Below, piece by piece: positions 1 through 12,440 of a DNA stretch of 64,000 nucleotides (its first letter is position 1; every line of letters begins with the position of its first letter). The translations under genes and the position numbers were made by a program. Source of the stretch: Augochlora pura (taxonomy: Eukaryota; Arthropoda; Insecta; Hymenoptera; Halictidae); NCBI RefSeq assembly GCF_028453695.1, contig NC_135774.1, positions 20,274,001 through 20,338,000 of the forward strand, read 5' to 3'. The notes under the pieces were generated by a model that was not told the DNA's origin, did no database searches, and saw only the letters and a program-made list of their open reading frames with translations.

Positions 1-780
1 CACAATTAATTAATTTTAGACAAACCTGAACACTAACTTACTTTACTTCTGAAATAATGTTTAATATTCGTGACTTCAAATTACTTTTTCTATTTTATAA
101 TAACACATCATTTAGCATACTTTTATTGTTTCTTGCGTTCTGTGGAATATTTTTATCGAGATTAAACCAATAAATGCTCTATGGATTTTAAGTTTGTACT
201 TTCTTGTTGCTAATTACACTGGTCTACAAAGTTTGATCACTTTTTATCACACAAGGTTTAATATGCAATTTTAACAGTATTTTTACACTGAATTCAAATA
301 TACGATTAGTTTTTTGTATCATTTAAAATTTTTGGGTAAGGCTTAATTTAATGTTTAATAATTACAATAATCCTGCTGAATGACTTTATTGATTATTTGA
401 CTGCCGAACAACCAACATATTAACGCTGCATATGCAAACAAATTTTAAAATCCGTTTGAAACGTTTTTATTTTATTTGAAACAAAGCTGAATTACGTAAA
501 GCTATACGTGGTAGGGAAAAACAGATTCCAGATCAGGATTCAGAGAGAATAAATAGATAAGAATTGTATAAATATCTTCTGTAATAAAAATGGTGTATCT
601 TTCTCTTGTTAAAAGGTCGTGAATAAAATAAAGATTGCCACCACGTATACCAAGATCCAACACTTTACGAGACCACCACCACGTTTTACATCGAGTACAT
701 TTGCGTCAGACATCAATATACTCTTCGCGGTACATGAAAAAAAAATGTTAATAAATCTGTAGTAAAAACTTGCCGTCACA
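1..780. other. AT-rich non-coding stretch
   Basis: Strongly AT-rich DNA with frequent stops in all six frames. No gene, RNA or repeat structure was recognised. It ends where composition changes abruptly into a GC-rich, CpG-dense block at about 780. Confidence 0.6.
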
Positions 781-2720
781 CCTCGACTTGATCATGTCCC
801 GTCGTCTGAAGCGATCCGACCGAGCCAGAAAAGTCACGAGTCGCCGACGTGCGCCCGCGAAACTTTGAAAGAGGCGCACAGCGGCGGAACCCGTCTTCGG
901 TGGAAGTTGAACCCGCGATCGGCCCACGCGTCCCCCATGTCGCAGGCTACGCCTCTGCGGATTATCCGGCGTCGAACCGCGAATTCCTGGCCGACTAATT
1001 ACTTAATTCGCCGCGGTTGAAGTTCGCGGTGTAATTTGATGGTGAGCGGCGAGTAGCCGCGTACTTATCCGTGTAGCGTTTATAAATGACAAGCGGACCT
1101 CGAAAATCAAACACAAAGCGAGCCGCGAGAAGCGTTGAAATGCCGGGCAGCTCGGGTATAGGGGGCCAAGGTAGGGTGGCCAAGGTAGGGGCCAGGCAAA
1201 AATGTAGAAAACCACAAAAGATTTCAATCTGTGGGCCTTTGTAGGAGGCAAAAGCGTTTGCACGTGCACACAGAGCCGCGTGCTCATTCACGTACGGGAC
1301 ACCCACGCGGCACCGTGCGTACAGAGCGCAACTTGTACCTAGCCGAGCAAAGTACTCTGTCGGTGCTCCTTATTGTCATACACTCGGCTCCCCGGGCTGC
1401 TGTAATAATAATTAAAGTTCCGTGCACACAATCATAGTAATGGCCGCCGGTGGCACCGGTGTTGTCCGCCGCGGCGTCGACGAACGGCCAGACGCTCGGA
1501 ACGAGAGGAGCGAACGCGAATAACCCGATGGACGCGGAAAGCGGACGCGGACGCGGACCGCGCGCAGCCCGGTGCCGTCACACTTGAGTGCACGAGCTCA
1601 CCCCTGCTCTCCTCCGCGCACCAAACCAAGGAGAACGATGACGACGAAAGGCGCAGGGGTTGAACGTTGTCGACGATAAAGAAAGGAAAAGAGATGGACA
1701 CGGGAGAGAGGCGAAGGTGTAGCTCCGCGCCGTGGAAGGGATATGCTGGGGGCCGCGGAGCTGTGGGGTGCGCGGGGTGGGGGGAGGCCGCGGGAGGCGG
1801 GGGAGGAATACCTCCTGGAAATATTCTAATAAGCAAAATTTTCGCTTTTGTGTTTAAGAAAAGAGAAAGAAGTGGCGGCGAGCACCGTTCGAGGCCGGTG
1901 GTGGGACCGAGCGAAACATAGCGGGCCGGGAGGGTGCGAGAAAGAACGAAAGGAAGCTCCGAATGAATCCTGGCTGGCTGTACTCTTCTGGTAGTCGCGA
2001 TGTTGATGGTGGTGGATAGCGATACCGGTCTTCAAGGAGTTAGAACGTGGAAGGGGGATAGGTACAAGGAAATGAGAGGCAGAGGAAGGGAGACGGATGG
2101 ATGTACGAGTAAGAGTTCGACGGATGAAGAAGAGGAAGAAGAAGGCGAAGAAGACGGACCGAGGCAGGGAGTTGAGTTGGTCGTATTGTCTCAGCGGGGT
2201 GGTTGCTCGCAGGCCGCGGGGATCGAGGGGACACCGCGGAGAGGCGGCGAGCGCGAGGGAGGTTGGTCGGGTTACCAGAGGGATGAGAAGGATGAGGAGG
2301 GGCAGGAGGTTAGGCAGCCGAAGGAACGAAGTGGGTGGAAGAAGAAGCGGAGGCAGAAGAAAGAGAAAAGAAGAGGGCGACCGGGAGGGATGGTGCGGGG
2401 CTTTAGCGGCGAAGGGGGTAAGACGCTGCATGAAGGGTTGGAAATGTAGATAGAATTTCTTCATTTCACGTCCTTCGCCCCACACCCTCCCTGCTCACCC
2501 TCGTCGACCGCCACCGCGATCTCTACCCTCCCCCTCCATCCTCTTCACCGCCCTCCTTCTTCGTCTTTTCCTATGCTCCCTTTTCTCTTCTTTCCGCGCC
2601 ATCCCCCTACACACCCGCACCTCCTCGACGCCCTCCACCAACCCCCGACCCTCTCCTCTCATTTCACCCATCCCCGCCATTCTTTCTCTTAAGACTCCGC
2701 GGCAGAGGAATCGTTAAAAT
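781..2720. other. GC-rich CpG-dense block with purine/pyrimidine strand switch
   Basis: CpG-dense GC-rich DNA. From about 1,660 to 2,450 the plus strand is nearly all purine (GAAGAAGAGG-type runs at 2,126-2,157 and 2,280-2,375). From about 2,460 to 2,720 the plus strand becomes pyrimidine-rich (CCCTCC, CTCTTC runs). Open frames here, including one of 219 codons on the minus strand, translate to Ser/Pro/Leu/Arg or Lys/Arg/Glu/Gly low-complexity strings caused by this composition and are not accepted as genes. A promoter or regulatory role for a flanking gene is possible but no core promoter was identified. Confidence 0.5.
1164..1191 (+). repeat. 14-bp tandem duplication
   Basis: Two adjacent copies of a 14-bp unit, GGCCAAGGTAGGGT and GGCCAAGGTAGGGG, differing at one base. 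It is a short GC-rich minisatellite inside the first GC block. Confidence 0.85.
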
Positions 2721-3187
2721 CTGGCCGTACCCTCGGTACCCACCCTACCTTGCTACCCTCCAATGACCTTCTCTCTCGCACTCCGTGCTCATAGGAATTT
2801 TTCCTCCTTTCACTCGTTGCCTACCGACGTAGCTACTGCCACCCACCCCCTCCCTACACCCTCCGCCCCCAAAGTCGCCAACCCTTGAATGCCGCTCACT
2901 CACTACTTACTTTCACGGGTGGTTCAGAGGGATCCGTGGGGGAGGTAGGAGGACCATTGGGTCTCCTGGAGGATAGTGTTCCGGTATTAATCGGATGGAG
3001 AGGCTTGTATGGAAATTTTCAAGATATCCTGAACCATTATCTCTCTGAGAATCGCATCGATCCGATCGATGATTAGCGATCGTCGTCATTAACGATCCGC
3101 CTCGAAATTGCAACGAGATTTTTATATTCAGCGTACCGATACGAATATTGTTGATTCTTTCATTGTAAATCGTACATAATTCGTTAA
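2721..3187. other. Mixed-composition non-coding stretch
   Basis: Transition from the GC block to AT-rich DNA. A 63-codon open frame at 2,885-3,076 shows no recognisable domain and is not supported as a gene. Nothing else was identified. Confidence 0.4.
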
Positions 3188-3303
3188 TTAACACATTCGC
3201 ATCGGGAAATGAGAATTCTCGTTTTGCGAGAAGTGTTACGTTACTTAAATACCCAGATTTATATGAAAATTTAAAGAAAAATAGCCCGATGCGAATGTGT
3301 TAA
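3188..3303. mobile_element. TTAA MITE A (116 bp, perfect 15-bp TIRs)
   Basis: A complete miniature inverted-repeat transposable element. It is bounded by TTAA on both sides (3,188-3,191 and 3,300-3,303), the target-site duplication of piggyBac-type transposons. The terminal repeats CACATTCGCATCGGG (3,192-3,206) and its exact complement (3,285-3,299) match at 15 of 15 bases. Starting exactly 18 nt inside the TTAA is a 14-nt palindrome, ATGAGAATTCTCGT (3,209-3,222), perfect except for one C-to-T change relative to ACGAGA/TCTCGT symmetry. It has no coding capacity. The perfect TIRs suggest it is one of the younger insertions in the window. Assignment to the piggyBac superfamily is inferred from TTAA and architecture, not from a transposase. 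Confidence 0.9.
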
Positions 3304-5080
3304 CATTCCGCGACTGAGTAATCATTCACTGAATTTAGACCCGTTAGCATTTATTCAAATGTAAAGAGAATTGTTTAGGTCACTGTTGGATGTCACTGAA
3401 CCAGTGACCAACAGCAAACTAACTGTACAGTATACTCTGTTAGTAACGATGATTGTGGTTTGTTCGACACACTGAGAAATGGTTTTATTTAATTCGCTCG
3501 TCTCGACATGTAAATTATTTGCACTGCCACATAAATTAATTAAAACAACAAAGTCGTGGAAAATCAAAGTGTAATGTAGAAGTATGGACTACGATATCTA
3601 TAAGCAATTACGCAAGTGCTAACTCTCGACGCGTGCCACCAGGTACACTTTCAACATCATTAGAACAAACGACGTCATCAGAAGGCGGAACATTATAATT
3701 TTAATTAAGCAGGTTTGGTCTTAGGTGGTTTGAGTTGAACGCGCTGGTTTTCGAAGTAGTAAATCAGTCCCCGAAGTTCACGACGTGGCGCACGGATTTA
3801 GGGTCAAAGACGATCGCGTCGTCGGCTCTACTTCCTCTTTTGCTCCCTCGGAGCAAGCCGGGGGCAAGGGGTAACCAGAGTGTTTTCGAGCGACGCTCAA
3901 GGGTTATTGTTTCGGGTACTGTGAATTTACATTATTTCCTCCGACCGGTCTCATTGTTCGTTCATTTTTGAACATTGCATTCTCAGTCACGAATTCGTCG
4001 TTGTTCTTGCGTCTCACGATACATTTGTACAAGCGTAATTACTGGTGCGATGCCGTACCGCGTTTTTCGTAATTAAAATCAGTCAGCCCTCCCATCTCTC
4101 CCTTCCTATCTTCGTGCCCATTTATGGTACTCGCATTGTCACGAGCGGAACCCGCTGCCAAATTATCTTTATTATCGCATTCGTTATACTCTTTAGCGTG
4201 AACTGCCTCCGACCCTATTCTTACCGAGGCTGACAATCCCCTATTTTTAGTTCCATCCACTTTTTAAGATATCGTATTTAAAAAATTTCAGATATAGGTT
4301 ATCGCGACAATTTCGATCTTTTTCTCGTGATTATAGTGAACAAGTTTTCCGATCAATTTCTATGCAAAATTGAACCGACTATTACGGTACGCTGTGTCTC
4401 AGTCAGTTTTAGCATATGTTCTATTTTTTCCCCTTGTGAAACATGGAGCAGAAAACAAATCTTCTAATCTATTAATTACAAATAAGGGAACATTTTTTAT
4501 TGAAATTGTTTGGATAATCACTTTACAACTACGAATGCCGCCATCGATCGAGAATAAGACGACTACGAAATAAAAACTATACCAAAGTTATTCCTTGGTG
4601 TAATAAATCAACAACTCTCTCGAAATACGTAATCGCCGGCGAAGAAACCGCCGGCTTTAATATCGCGACAATAAATTTCTGAAGAGCAGGTGACATTAAT
4701 TAAACTCGTCCACGTTCGTAACGCATTCAACAGTCGTCTTTTACTAGGGGGGGTAGCCAACAAAAGTAACTTCAGATCGCGTGTACCGCGGTTGTCGAGA
4801 TGTCTCGAGCATCTCACATGACTGATTCTCTCATCTTGGGAGGTCGGGTCCTTTATTCGAACTTTAACAAAGTCAATTTCGCAGTAAAAAGCCACGGCAC
4901 CTGAAATGATTTGCGTGCACGCGTGAACAGTAGGCGGCATCCGCGTCGCGGTTGGAAAAGATGGCACGGGCGAGACCTATACGGGGGTTCGCGGGTGGCA
5001 GGTTTCTCTCTCTCCCCCCGATTTGCGTGAAAAATATGTAAAGTATTGATTGCATTTTATAATTACTTGGGACTCGGTCG
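3304..5080. other. Mixed non-coding stretch
   Basis: Alternating AT-rich and moderately GC-rich DNA. Short open frames at 4,039-4,260 and 4,608-4,967 have no recognisable features. No RNA gene or clear repeat was found. Confidence 0.45.
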
Positions 5081-5216
5081 TCTTAGCTACCCTATCCACT
5101 CTCGTCCCCCTTGGCCTCACCCTCCTTCACGTTCTTGCACCCTTCGCTACCATCCACCCCGTCGATCCTTTTTCTCTCTCTTTCTTTCCCTCTCATTTCG
5201 GCGCAACGTTCCCCCG

Positions 5217-5243
5217 CCCCCCCCCCCCCCCCCCCACCCCCCC
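5217..5243 (+). repeat. Poly-C homopolymer tract
   Basis: Nineteen consecutive C residues, one A, then seven more C residues. On the minus strand this is a G tract able in principle to form a G-quadruplex. Such tracts are also prone to sequencing-length error. Confidence 0.85.
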
Positions 5244-5706
5244 TGTCGTGTACTCTTTCAGACGTTTCCTTCTCCTTCGGACGAACGGGGAACGCGCGCG
5301 CCAACGATCGCTCGCTGGCTTGTTCGCTCGCTCGCTCTTTCGCTCTTCGTTATATTCGTGTGTATCCTGATGCGTTTATGCCCGAATAAGCGTAGAGATA
5401 GTCCCGGCCCCAGACCTGGCTCCTCCGCGTTCTTACGTCCGCGTTTCGCGCGGTGCGTGCGTGCGGGGCTCGGGTTAAACCGCTCCCCCGTAAACCAGAA
5501 TGTTTGAAAAATCGGGGAGCCGCGGCGTTCCAGCGAGTCGGGAGGTCCGCCCGCGAGCGCGCGTGTAATTAAAACGTTGTTCGCGTGGGCGTTCCACCAA
5601 GGGCGACGAGTATTCCTCGTCGTTTTCGTGCTGTCGGCCCCGGCATTCCGGGAATCATGCTGCCGCAGATAAAATTACGTTATCGCGGCCGATCGTTTCG
5701 CGGGGT

Positions 5707-5719
5707 GGGGGGGGGGGGG
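5707..5719 (+). repeat. Poly-G homopolymer tract
   Basis: Thirteen consecutive G residues on the plus strand, about 0.5 kb from the poly-C tract. No gene context was recognised. Confidence 0.8.
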
Positions 5720-5890
5720 ACTCGATCGAGCATTGTTGTCTGTGTTCCGTTGAAACCTGCGAACGAAAGTTCACTACCTTACGGCGACGGCGGGGGATTC
5801 GAGCCGGGCGAGACAAGGACGGGAAGTTCAGCGCAAAGCAGCTCGAAAGGTACAATTAAGATTTATCTAGCAGCGCAAGGCGGACTGATT

Positions 5891-6880
5891 AAAAGTTGGA
5901 ATGGTACTTTACAAACACTCCATTAATAAACACGGTTTTAGGAAGACGCCGAGTTTCCTGTAGGCAGTTTTTCCACCACGATCGACGCGCGAGCCTGTCG
6001 TCGCACTCCTCTGTCGTTTTAGGTTCGCTTTACGTTTCGCTGCGAGCCGAGTATTTAGCAAAGTGTTCATGTCTTATCGCGTGCGGGACGAAAATTCTCT
6101 TCGCGCCTCTGTTCGTGAGTTTGTGATGAACTTCGACGAACCAGAAATACAATTCCCTAGGTAAAGGGTGAATAGTGTTATTGAGCAACTCGAGCATGCA
6201 CAAACGCCGCGATCATCTTGTGCTCGGATTTATTTTAACCGGGACATTTGCTATCTTAAGAAACTATTTTCGATCTTGCATTCTACGCGTACCCCGTGAA
6301 TGAAGCGAATCCAATCGAACGAATATGGGATGACTACTTATTATTCATTCTACGGATTATTTTCGTCACTTACAACGCGTATTAGCTCGTTTCATTCGAG
6401 TTGCAACACATTATCTAACAGCAATGATTTTATCATTTTTGGAAGTATAGAATTTACAGTTAAACAACTTTTTAATCAACTTTTTAATCAACTTTTTAAT
6501 ACAAATTTTAGTCATGTACCAACAAGTTATTTTTGGTAATAGAATCTTATAATTGCGTTTGAAATTACCGTGTACCGAAAGATGTTCATTAATTGTTAAA
6601 TCTTATTAATAGGCTCCCGATGGATAAAGTAATGAAATCTTATATTTCGGTATGCTGTATTATGCAACTCTTGCATAATTAGCAACAATAAATTGATTAC
6701 TGTAAACAAAAATAAGCCGACAGGTTAACTACCAGGATGTCTGACGTATTAGGGTCGTTCCCACTGGACTCCCCCTTTGCTTGCATCATTGCATTCTACT
6801 TATCCTCCGCAGACAGTCCCACGCGGTACCGTATAATTCATTAACGATCAATACTCGTTTGTTTCGTCGTTATTTAGTTA
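5891..6880. other. Mixed to AT-rich non-coding stretch
   Basis: No gene recognised. The only clear structure is the 12-bp triplicate repeat described separately. Confidence 0.45.
6465..6500 (+). repeat. 12-bp unit x3 tandem repeat
   Basis: Three perfect head-to-tail copies of CAACTTTTTAAT. A short AT-rich minisatellite in non-coding DNA. Confidence 0.9.
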
Positions 6881-9240
6881 GATCCATCGAAAAAACCGGC
6901 AAGACTCTAAAACCGGGAAATCCGAGACGGATAATTGCGAGTCAGCGGGCCCCGGACGACCGGGCAAATGAATACTAAGTCATTCCCCGGGAACAGCTAT
7001 CGGTGTTAATTACTCGATCACTACGGCAGCCCCAATCTTACACGCGGTTATCCAACTTCCGCGATGGACAACCCCCACCGGGGCCGACGACGGCGTTCTC
7101 CAAGGGGGGGAGAGACAGGGGGCGGTCGTCGCGCGCGGAACAGAACCAGAAACCTATCGTGCGCAATAATTCGTCGCTTCTCCGGGATTTAAGACGAATG
7201 AATCTTACGTTTACGCGCGAGACTGCTAGGAATGGAATATCGGAAAGGTAAGGAAAAGGAGAGAACCGTGGAACAGGAGACAGACGGGGGTGGCCGAGGG
7301 TGGGCGGCGGTGGTACGAGGGTGGAAGAGAGGAAAGTTGCGCGGGCGGCGGGCGAACGAGAGGAATGAAGCGCGGGGTGACGCGGCGGAGGGTGAATTCG
7401 AGGCGTGAGTAGCGGGCCAGGAGAGTGGCCGTGGGTAGGGGGGTGAGCGGGGCGCGGGCCGGGGGAGGGTGGTGGCAGCGAAGGAAAGGGTAGGTAAAGA
7501 GGGCCACTGTTTTTACCAACCAACCTGCGACTGCCGCGCACTCATTTACTCTTGGTAAACTAACACCGTCTCACTTGGCCGACGCTCACACCCGCCTATT
7601 CACTCACACGGTTTCCTTGGCAGCGTACGAGTTGCAGGCTTTCTCTCTGTGCAAGCTTGAGCCGGGCACGAGCCTCGGACGGAGACAAGCGTGGCCACGC
7701 GTAGCGCGTGTGCACGCAACCAATGCGGAAGGGAAATCAACGGTCGAGGTCGCGGAAGACGGAGCGGACCGGACCCGCGGGACCATCGCGAAGATCGGGA
7801 ATAAAGGACGGAATGCGACGAGCAATCTGTTTCGATAGCGATTTTACGAGTCCTCGGATGGGCACGTATGTCGCGCGATCATGGTTCGCTAGAGGCTGAA
7901 GATGTTACGCGTAGAGACGTAGATGTAAGACGCGCGGGGGCTGGTAATCACGCGTACGAGGATAGGCGCGGGTTCGCGAACGGGGCGCACAGTGTGTGTT
8001 TGTAGCGGGTGGCATCACGGGGACGTTGGGGTGGGAGGGTGCCGGAAGTAAGAGTAAGAGGAAGAGGCAACGGGAACGCACGTAAGGGTTTTCTCGGTTT
8101 CTTACAGCGAAGGAGTGGGAGTTTGGCGGAGGTTGGAGCGCGTGGGGCCAACAGCGGGGCAAGGGGCGGGCGGGTGAGCTAGCGGGCGAGCTGAGAGGGA
8201 GGGGGAGGGGGGGGGGGGGGCGGGGGGGCCGAGGGGTGGGCGAGCGAGTGGGTTGAGGGTAGAGCAGCTCTGCCTAGAAGTTGCGCCCAGCATTTTAATC
8301 GATTTCATTTGCGCGCATGTGAGTGAGAGTGAGCGGCACGGGGTTGAGACAGAGAGCGGAGTCGCGGGCTTTCAAGGGAACGCGAGACGAGTGAGCGGGG
8401 CGCGAGCGAGCGAGAAAGAATGAAAGGGAGACAGAGCGAAAGAAAGAGAAAGGGGGAAATAACGGAAAGAGAGAGGGAGAGGAAACGAGCGAATCGAAAG
8501 AGCGAGTCTGTTGCCGTACCGAGGGAGACGACGGAAACGAAAGAGCGAGGGAAAGAGAGAGAACGCTCGCTCCTCCGGTGTATAAACCTTTCTTTGTTTT
8601 GCTTTGCTTGCGTCATTAGGGGTTGGGGATGGATGAGGCGAAGGCGGCGGCCGGGTGGCGGGTGTACCAGTGGGGGGCTAGGGGGGGAGGGGGAGGGGAG
8701 AAGGACTCCACGGGAGAGGGCGTGGTTCTTCTGCAATCTACATATAGGCATCCGTGCAGACGACTTTCGTACGTATGTACGTATGTGTATGTTTGTGGGA
8801 ATGCACGTGTGTTCCACCGTAGGTGCACATGGTATGCCTCGGAATTCTCTGTCCGTGAGACCCGTCGCCATCGCCATCGCAGTCGACGTCGTTGTTGGCG
8901 TGTCCCTACTTATAATTCGCATGATGAGCCGACACACGGCGAAGTTAAAACTTTGCCATGTATCTCGTGGCTTGAGCGCGCCAATCCCCCCATGCCCGCC
9001 CCCTCGCCCCGGCGCCCGTTCCCTCCCCCCCGTTTCCAATTCCTTCTAAAGGTCGTTAGCCATACGAGGGACCGCCTCGTATCCGTATTTTGCGTCAGAA
9101 GAGACTGCGAAACTACAGAGTCGCGTGTAGTGTCGCCGGCGCCGCGGCAGCGTATCGGAGTTTATGCCAACTTTTTTCCCAAGCTATCGTGCGCGCCCTT
9201 GATACACGAACTGATGAGGATTTGACAAATAAGTACGTTC
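6881..9240. other. Large GC-rich CpG-dense block with purine-rich strand asymmetry
   Basis: The largest GC block of the window. The plus strand is purine-rich over 7,240-7,500, 8,000-8,270 and 8,340-8,570 (GAGAGCGAGCGAGAAAG-type runs). The minus-strand open frames here (up to 244 codons, 8,305-9,039) are Ser/Leu/Pro/Arg-rich composition artefacts without domains. A short GTAC/GTAT alternation lies at 8,768-8,791. Candidate regulatory island; no core promoter demonstrated. Confidence 0.45.
8207..8227 (+). repeat. Poly-G tract
   Basis: Fourteen consecutive G residues, one C, then seven more G residues, inside a G-rich plus-strand segment (about 8,190-8,240). Confidence 0.8.
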
Positions 9241-12200
9241 GGGTACGGCATTCGGCGGCCAGGGAAATTGATCCCGTGACTTCTTACCGATATGTAAACT
9301 GCTTTAATAAATCAATAGTCGGTTCCCGGGTTCGATACACCGCGTGGCCGGCGTTTGGCAAAGTTGTTCGTTTCTAACGAGCAGATTGAAATTTTCACTT
9401 CATCTTCCGCGACGTCGTGAAACGTTATCTTGTTGGTACCGCATAAATAGATTGACACTTCGGGGAGTAATATTGCGCGGAGATCCGATTGCGCCGGTAC
9501 GTTGTAAATAAGTTCGAGTAACTTGTCTGTATTGGATGTCGACGTCAACAGTCTCGGTAAATAGACACCAAACATTAGCCTTAATACGAGCGGATAACGG
9601 TCGCGGTCTCATAAGTCGCGTACGCGCGTGCCATGGTGCAATTTAAAAATTCAGAACTTCGGAATTAGTCTTTCGCCGCAGGACGCAATCCATCTTCGAT
9701 CTCTGCATAGAACTTTATGCTAGAGGTTAGCTTCCGCGCCGGGCATAAATTTTCCAATGAGATTTTTCACGAAATTCAAAGTTTTATTCTCGAACAACGG
9801 TGTTCGTGTACATTTGATACAAATCCAACGTATTTGAAGCTGTTCGTTTATTTTGCTTGCGTAATTGCTCGAGCCACCGTAATTAGGATCTTGACTGATG
9901 TATCGAATTAGTTTTGTCCCTCAACCGGTTTCTAAGATTGTCTCGTTTGTAATTTTTCTGGCAATCTGTACAGTTCTAAATTTGCATCTGTTCTAACAGT
10001 GACAGTAGAAAACTGAATGTTTAAATAATACCTGTGGTTTGTTAACTTTTTGTTTCTCTATCTGTTTATAAAAGGACAAAATTAATTTGCATGGGGACCC
10101 ATTGAAATGTATACTATCTTCTTTTGTGACTAAATTCTCAATATTCTTTCCTAATCTTCGGCACAAAATGGCCCTAAATGCGCGTTCACTTCCTGGAGAT
10201 TTGTAACCATGTTCGCCAGACGCTTTAGTGTTGAAGTGCTGGGTAAGGACCTGCGTTACGTCTGGCTAAATCCGATATCGAAGGTTAAATGGCGCGATAC
10301 TTAATGCGAAAGCACAACACTGACATCGAAGACAGAGAAAGCTTAAACCAAAGAAACTTAAACGGTTAAAGCAAATCAGCTGGAAAATCATCGTATAATT
10401 TCTTCGCGAATTTAATTGATGTATGATAATTAATTGGTAAGTCATTAGAATATTCTCATGGTAAACATAAAGTTATTTCATACGTTGATTATTATTTTAT
10501 TTATGAAACTTGATTTTGTATGTCGGACAAACTATTCATAGTGGCAATTATGTAATTTCTATCACGATTATTATTAATTCTTCGCTTCTGGAATTAAGAG
10601 GTTTGCGCTAGTTTATTCTAAGAGGTTTTGTTTCTAAAATCATAGACCCCAACTGAGATTTTCATAATTATATATTTTTTACATAATTCTTTTTTAAAAT
10701 TAATATCACCTATTTATCTTAACTGTTTTAACAATTACTTATTAGAATTTATTTTGTGGTTAATTTTGCATGTATCGCTTTATTATTAATAAAGTTTCCA
10801 GCTATGGGTGTCGTTACACTTTAGAACTGACGTATTTCTAACAGAAATGTGTGGGTGAAACACAAAGGTAGTCAATTTTCAATCTATTAATCTTGTTACT
10901 GTGGAATGACCAATTGCTTTGTTTTTGCTTTATTGGCGGTCATAATTAAATTTGTTTTTATGGAATAACATATGTTAAATTTTTTAATGCAAAACTAAAC
11001 AAAATGAAGGAAGTTAATTATACCGGAAAAGAAACTAAAGACACAGCAATTGGTCATCCCTCAGTAATCAGCTTTGCTACCCTGCGCATACTTACGACAG
11101 TATAGTAAAATATCCTACGATATAGTATTCTGAAGACACGATTATGTTACAACATTCTCCAAAAATTACGACAGTCCTCCTGTAAATTCATCTTTCTTGA
11201 ATTACCTTGATATAACAGGGAACACATTCCTGTAATTTGCATAATTTCTGCATTTCGATTAATACTAATTCGACGTAACATAGAACCAATCATTCGTGTT
11301 ATAAAAGGTTGTTTGTATTTTACGACGCTCATGTTTATTGAATACAATTTGAAATATGTACGCTGCAACTAACTCGACATTATAAGACCAGAGCGCGGTT
11401 TCCTTTACGTAGAACACAATATTGTTATCATCACAAGCACGTGCATCATTACAAACGTGGACGCAATAACGTTGAACCTAACGAGCACTAAAAGTGTCTA
11501 ACGCGTGTTACTTCATACGAATAGCAAGGCTAATTTTATTTCGAATCTTGGAAATTTATTCAATTACTATCTCTAAAAAAAAGTTTTTACAAGTTCAATA
11601 ATTTTAGGATAACAAATGGATGAATATTTGTCATTAATAGTATTATAATAATAGTCATTAATATTTCGAGTACGGACGAGAGCTATCGCGTTTCCTTTAT
11701 TGTTACAATAAAATTATCCTTACATATATCCTCTTGTCGTTGTTACAATACAATTGCGAAGAACTCTACTCTCTTTCCAAATAATCAAGATCCTTCTATT
11801 TCTCTGCATTTTGACTATTTCTCAAGATAGTTCTTCAAGACTTAAATGATCAATTACAAGTTAATCCTTTCAATCTATAGTCCGCAAGAGGTACATTTAT
11901 AATAGAATGATAAGTATACAAAGTGTACAAAATAATGTATTGCAATTGTATCATATAATAAAAAATAATTTTGTCACTGTACTTATGGGATAATAAGGTA
12001 ATGCTAATGTTATAAAATTATGATGGAAAATTATTATTTTCCTATTAATGAATGAAAAATACTGGACCATACTTTATACGGATGCTGTCGTTGAGAGGTT
12101 AATATAAATAGCTGTTATCAGTTAGGGTTGTTAAATTCAATTTAGCGTTACAAGATTGTCTAAAATAAGAGTAAGTACAAAAGGTAAGGGAAGGACGATG

Positions 12201-12440
12201 TAGAATATACACAATATATTATATAACGGGGATATCCTTTAGATACAAGATATTACTAGTTGCTTATATAATACCACCAAACACTGTCTTTAATACATAC
12301 TTCTTACCGTAGCGATTACGCGAATATCAGCAGTAGCATTCACGTAGCACGAGCGCAATACGGAATCACAATAATGACGTAAAAAGTAATTGTTTCAGTT
12401 ATCATGCATTTTAATCAACACCTAAAGGGTGAATCTGCGT
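9241..12440. other. AT-rich non-coding desert
   Basis: Three kilobases of mostly AT-rich DNA. The first part (9,240-9,910) is of intermediate composition. Short open frames have no recognisable motifs. No tRNA, microRNA hairpin or complete transposon was identified. Confidence 0.5.

Larger units (their letters stand above)
5085..5890. other. GC-rich CpG-dense block with C and G homopolymers
   Basis: CpG-rich block beginning with a pyrimidine-rich segment (5,100-5,280), followed by Ser/Arg/Pro-rich open frames that reflect composition. It contains a long C run (5,217-5,243, one interrupting A) and a G run (5,707-5,719). No conserved protein or RNA was recognised. It may be a regulatory or promoter-proximal island. 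Confidence 0.45.

Noticed and set aside
1826..2485. 219-codon minus-strand open frame
   Set aside because: Ser/Pro/Leu/Arg-rich translation of a purine-rich strand with overlapping long frames on the opposite strand; no domain or coding signature.
8305..9039. 244-codon minus-strand open frame, longest in the window
   Set aside because: Low-complexity SRSL/SPPSP composition from GA- and GC-rich DNA; an equally long unrelated frame exists on the plus strand.
9328..9338. GGGTTCGATAC, a tRNA B-box-like word
   Set aside because: The flanking bases do not form a T-arm and no anticodon arm or acceptor stem can be built.
12103..12124. TATAAATA followed by a TCAGTT initiator-like word
   Set aside because: Spacing of about 17 bp is too short for a TATA-Inr core promoter.
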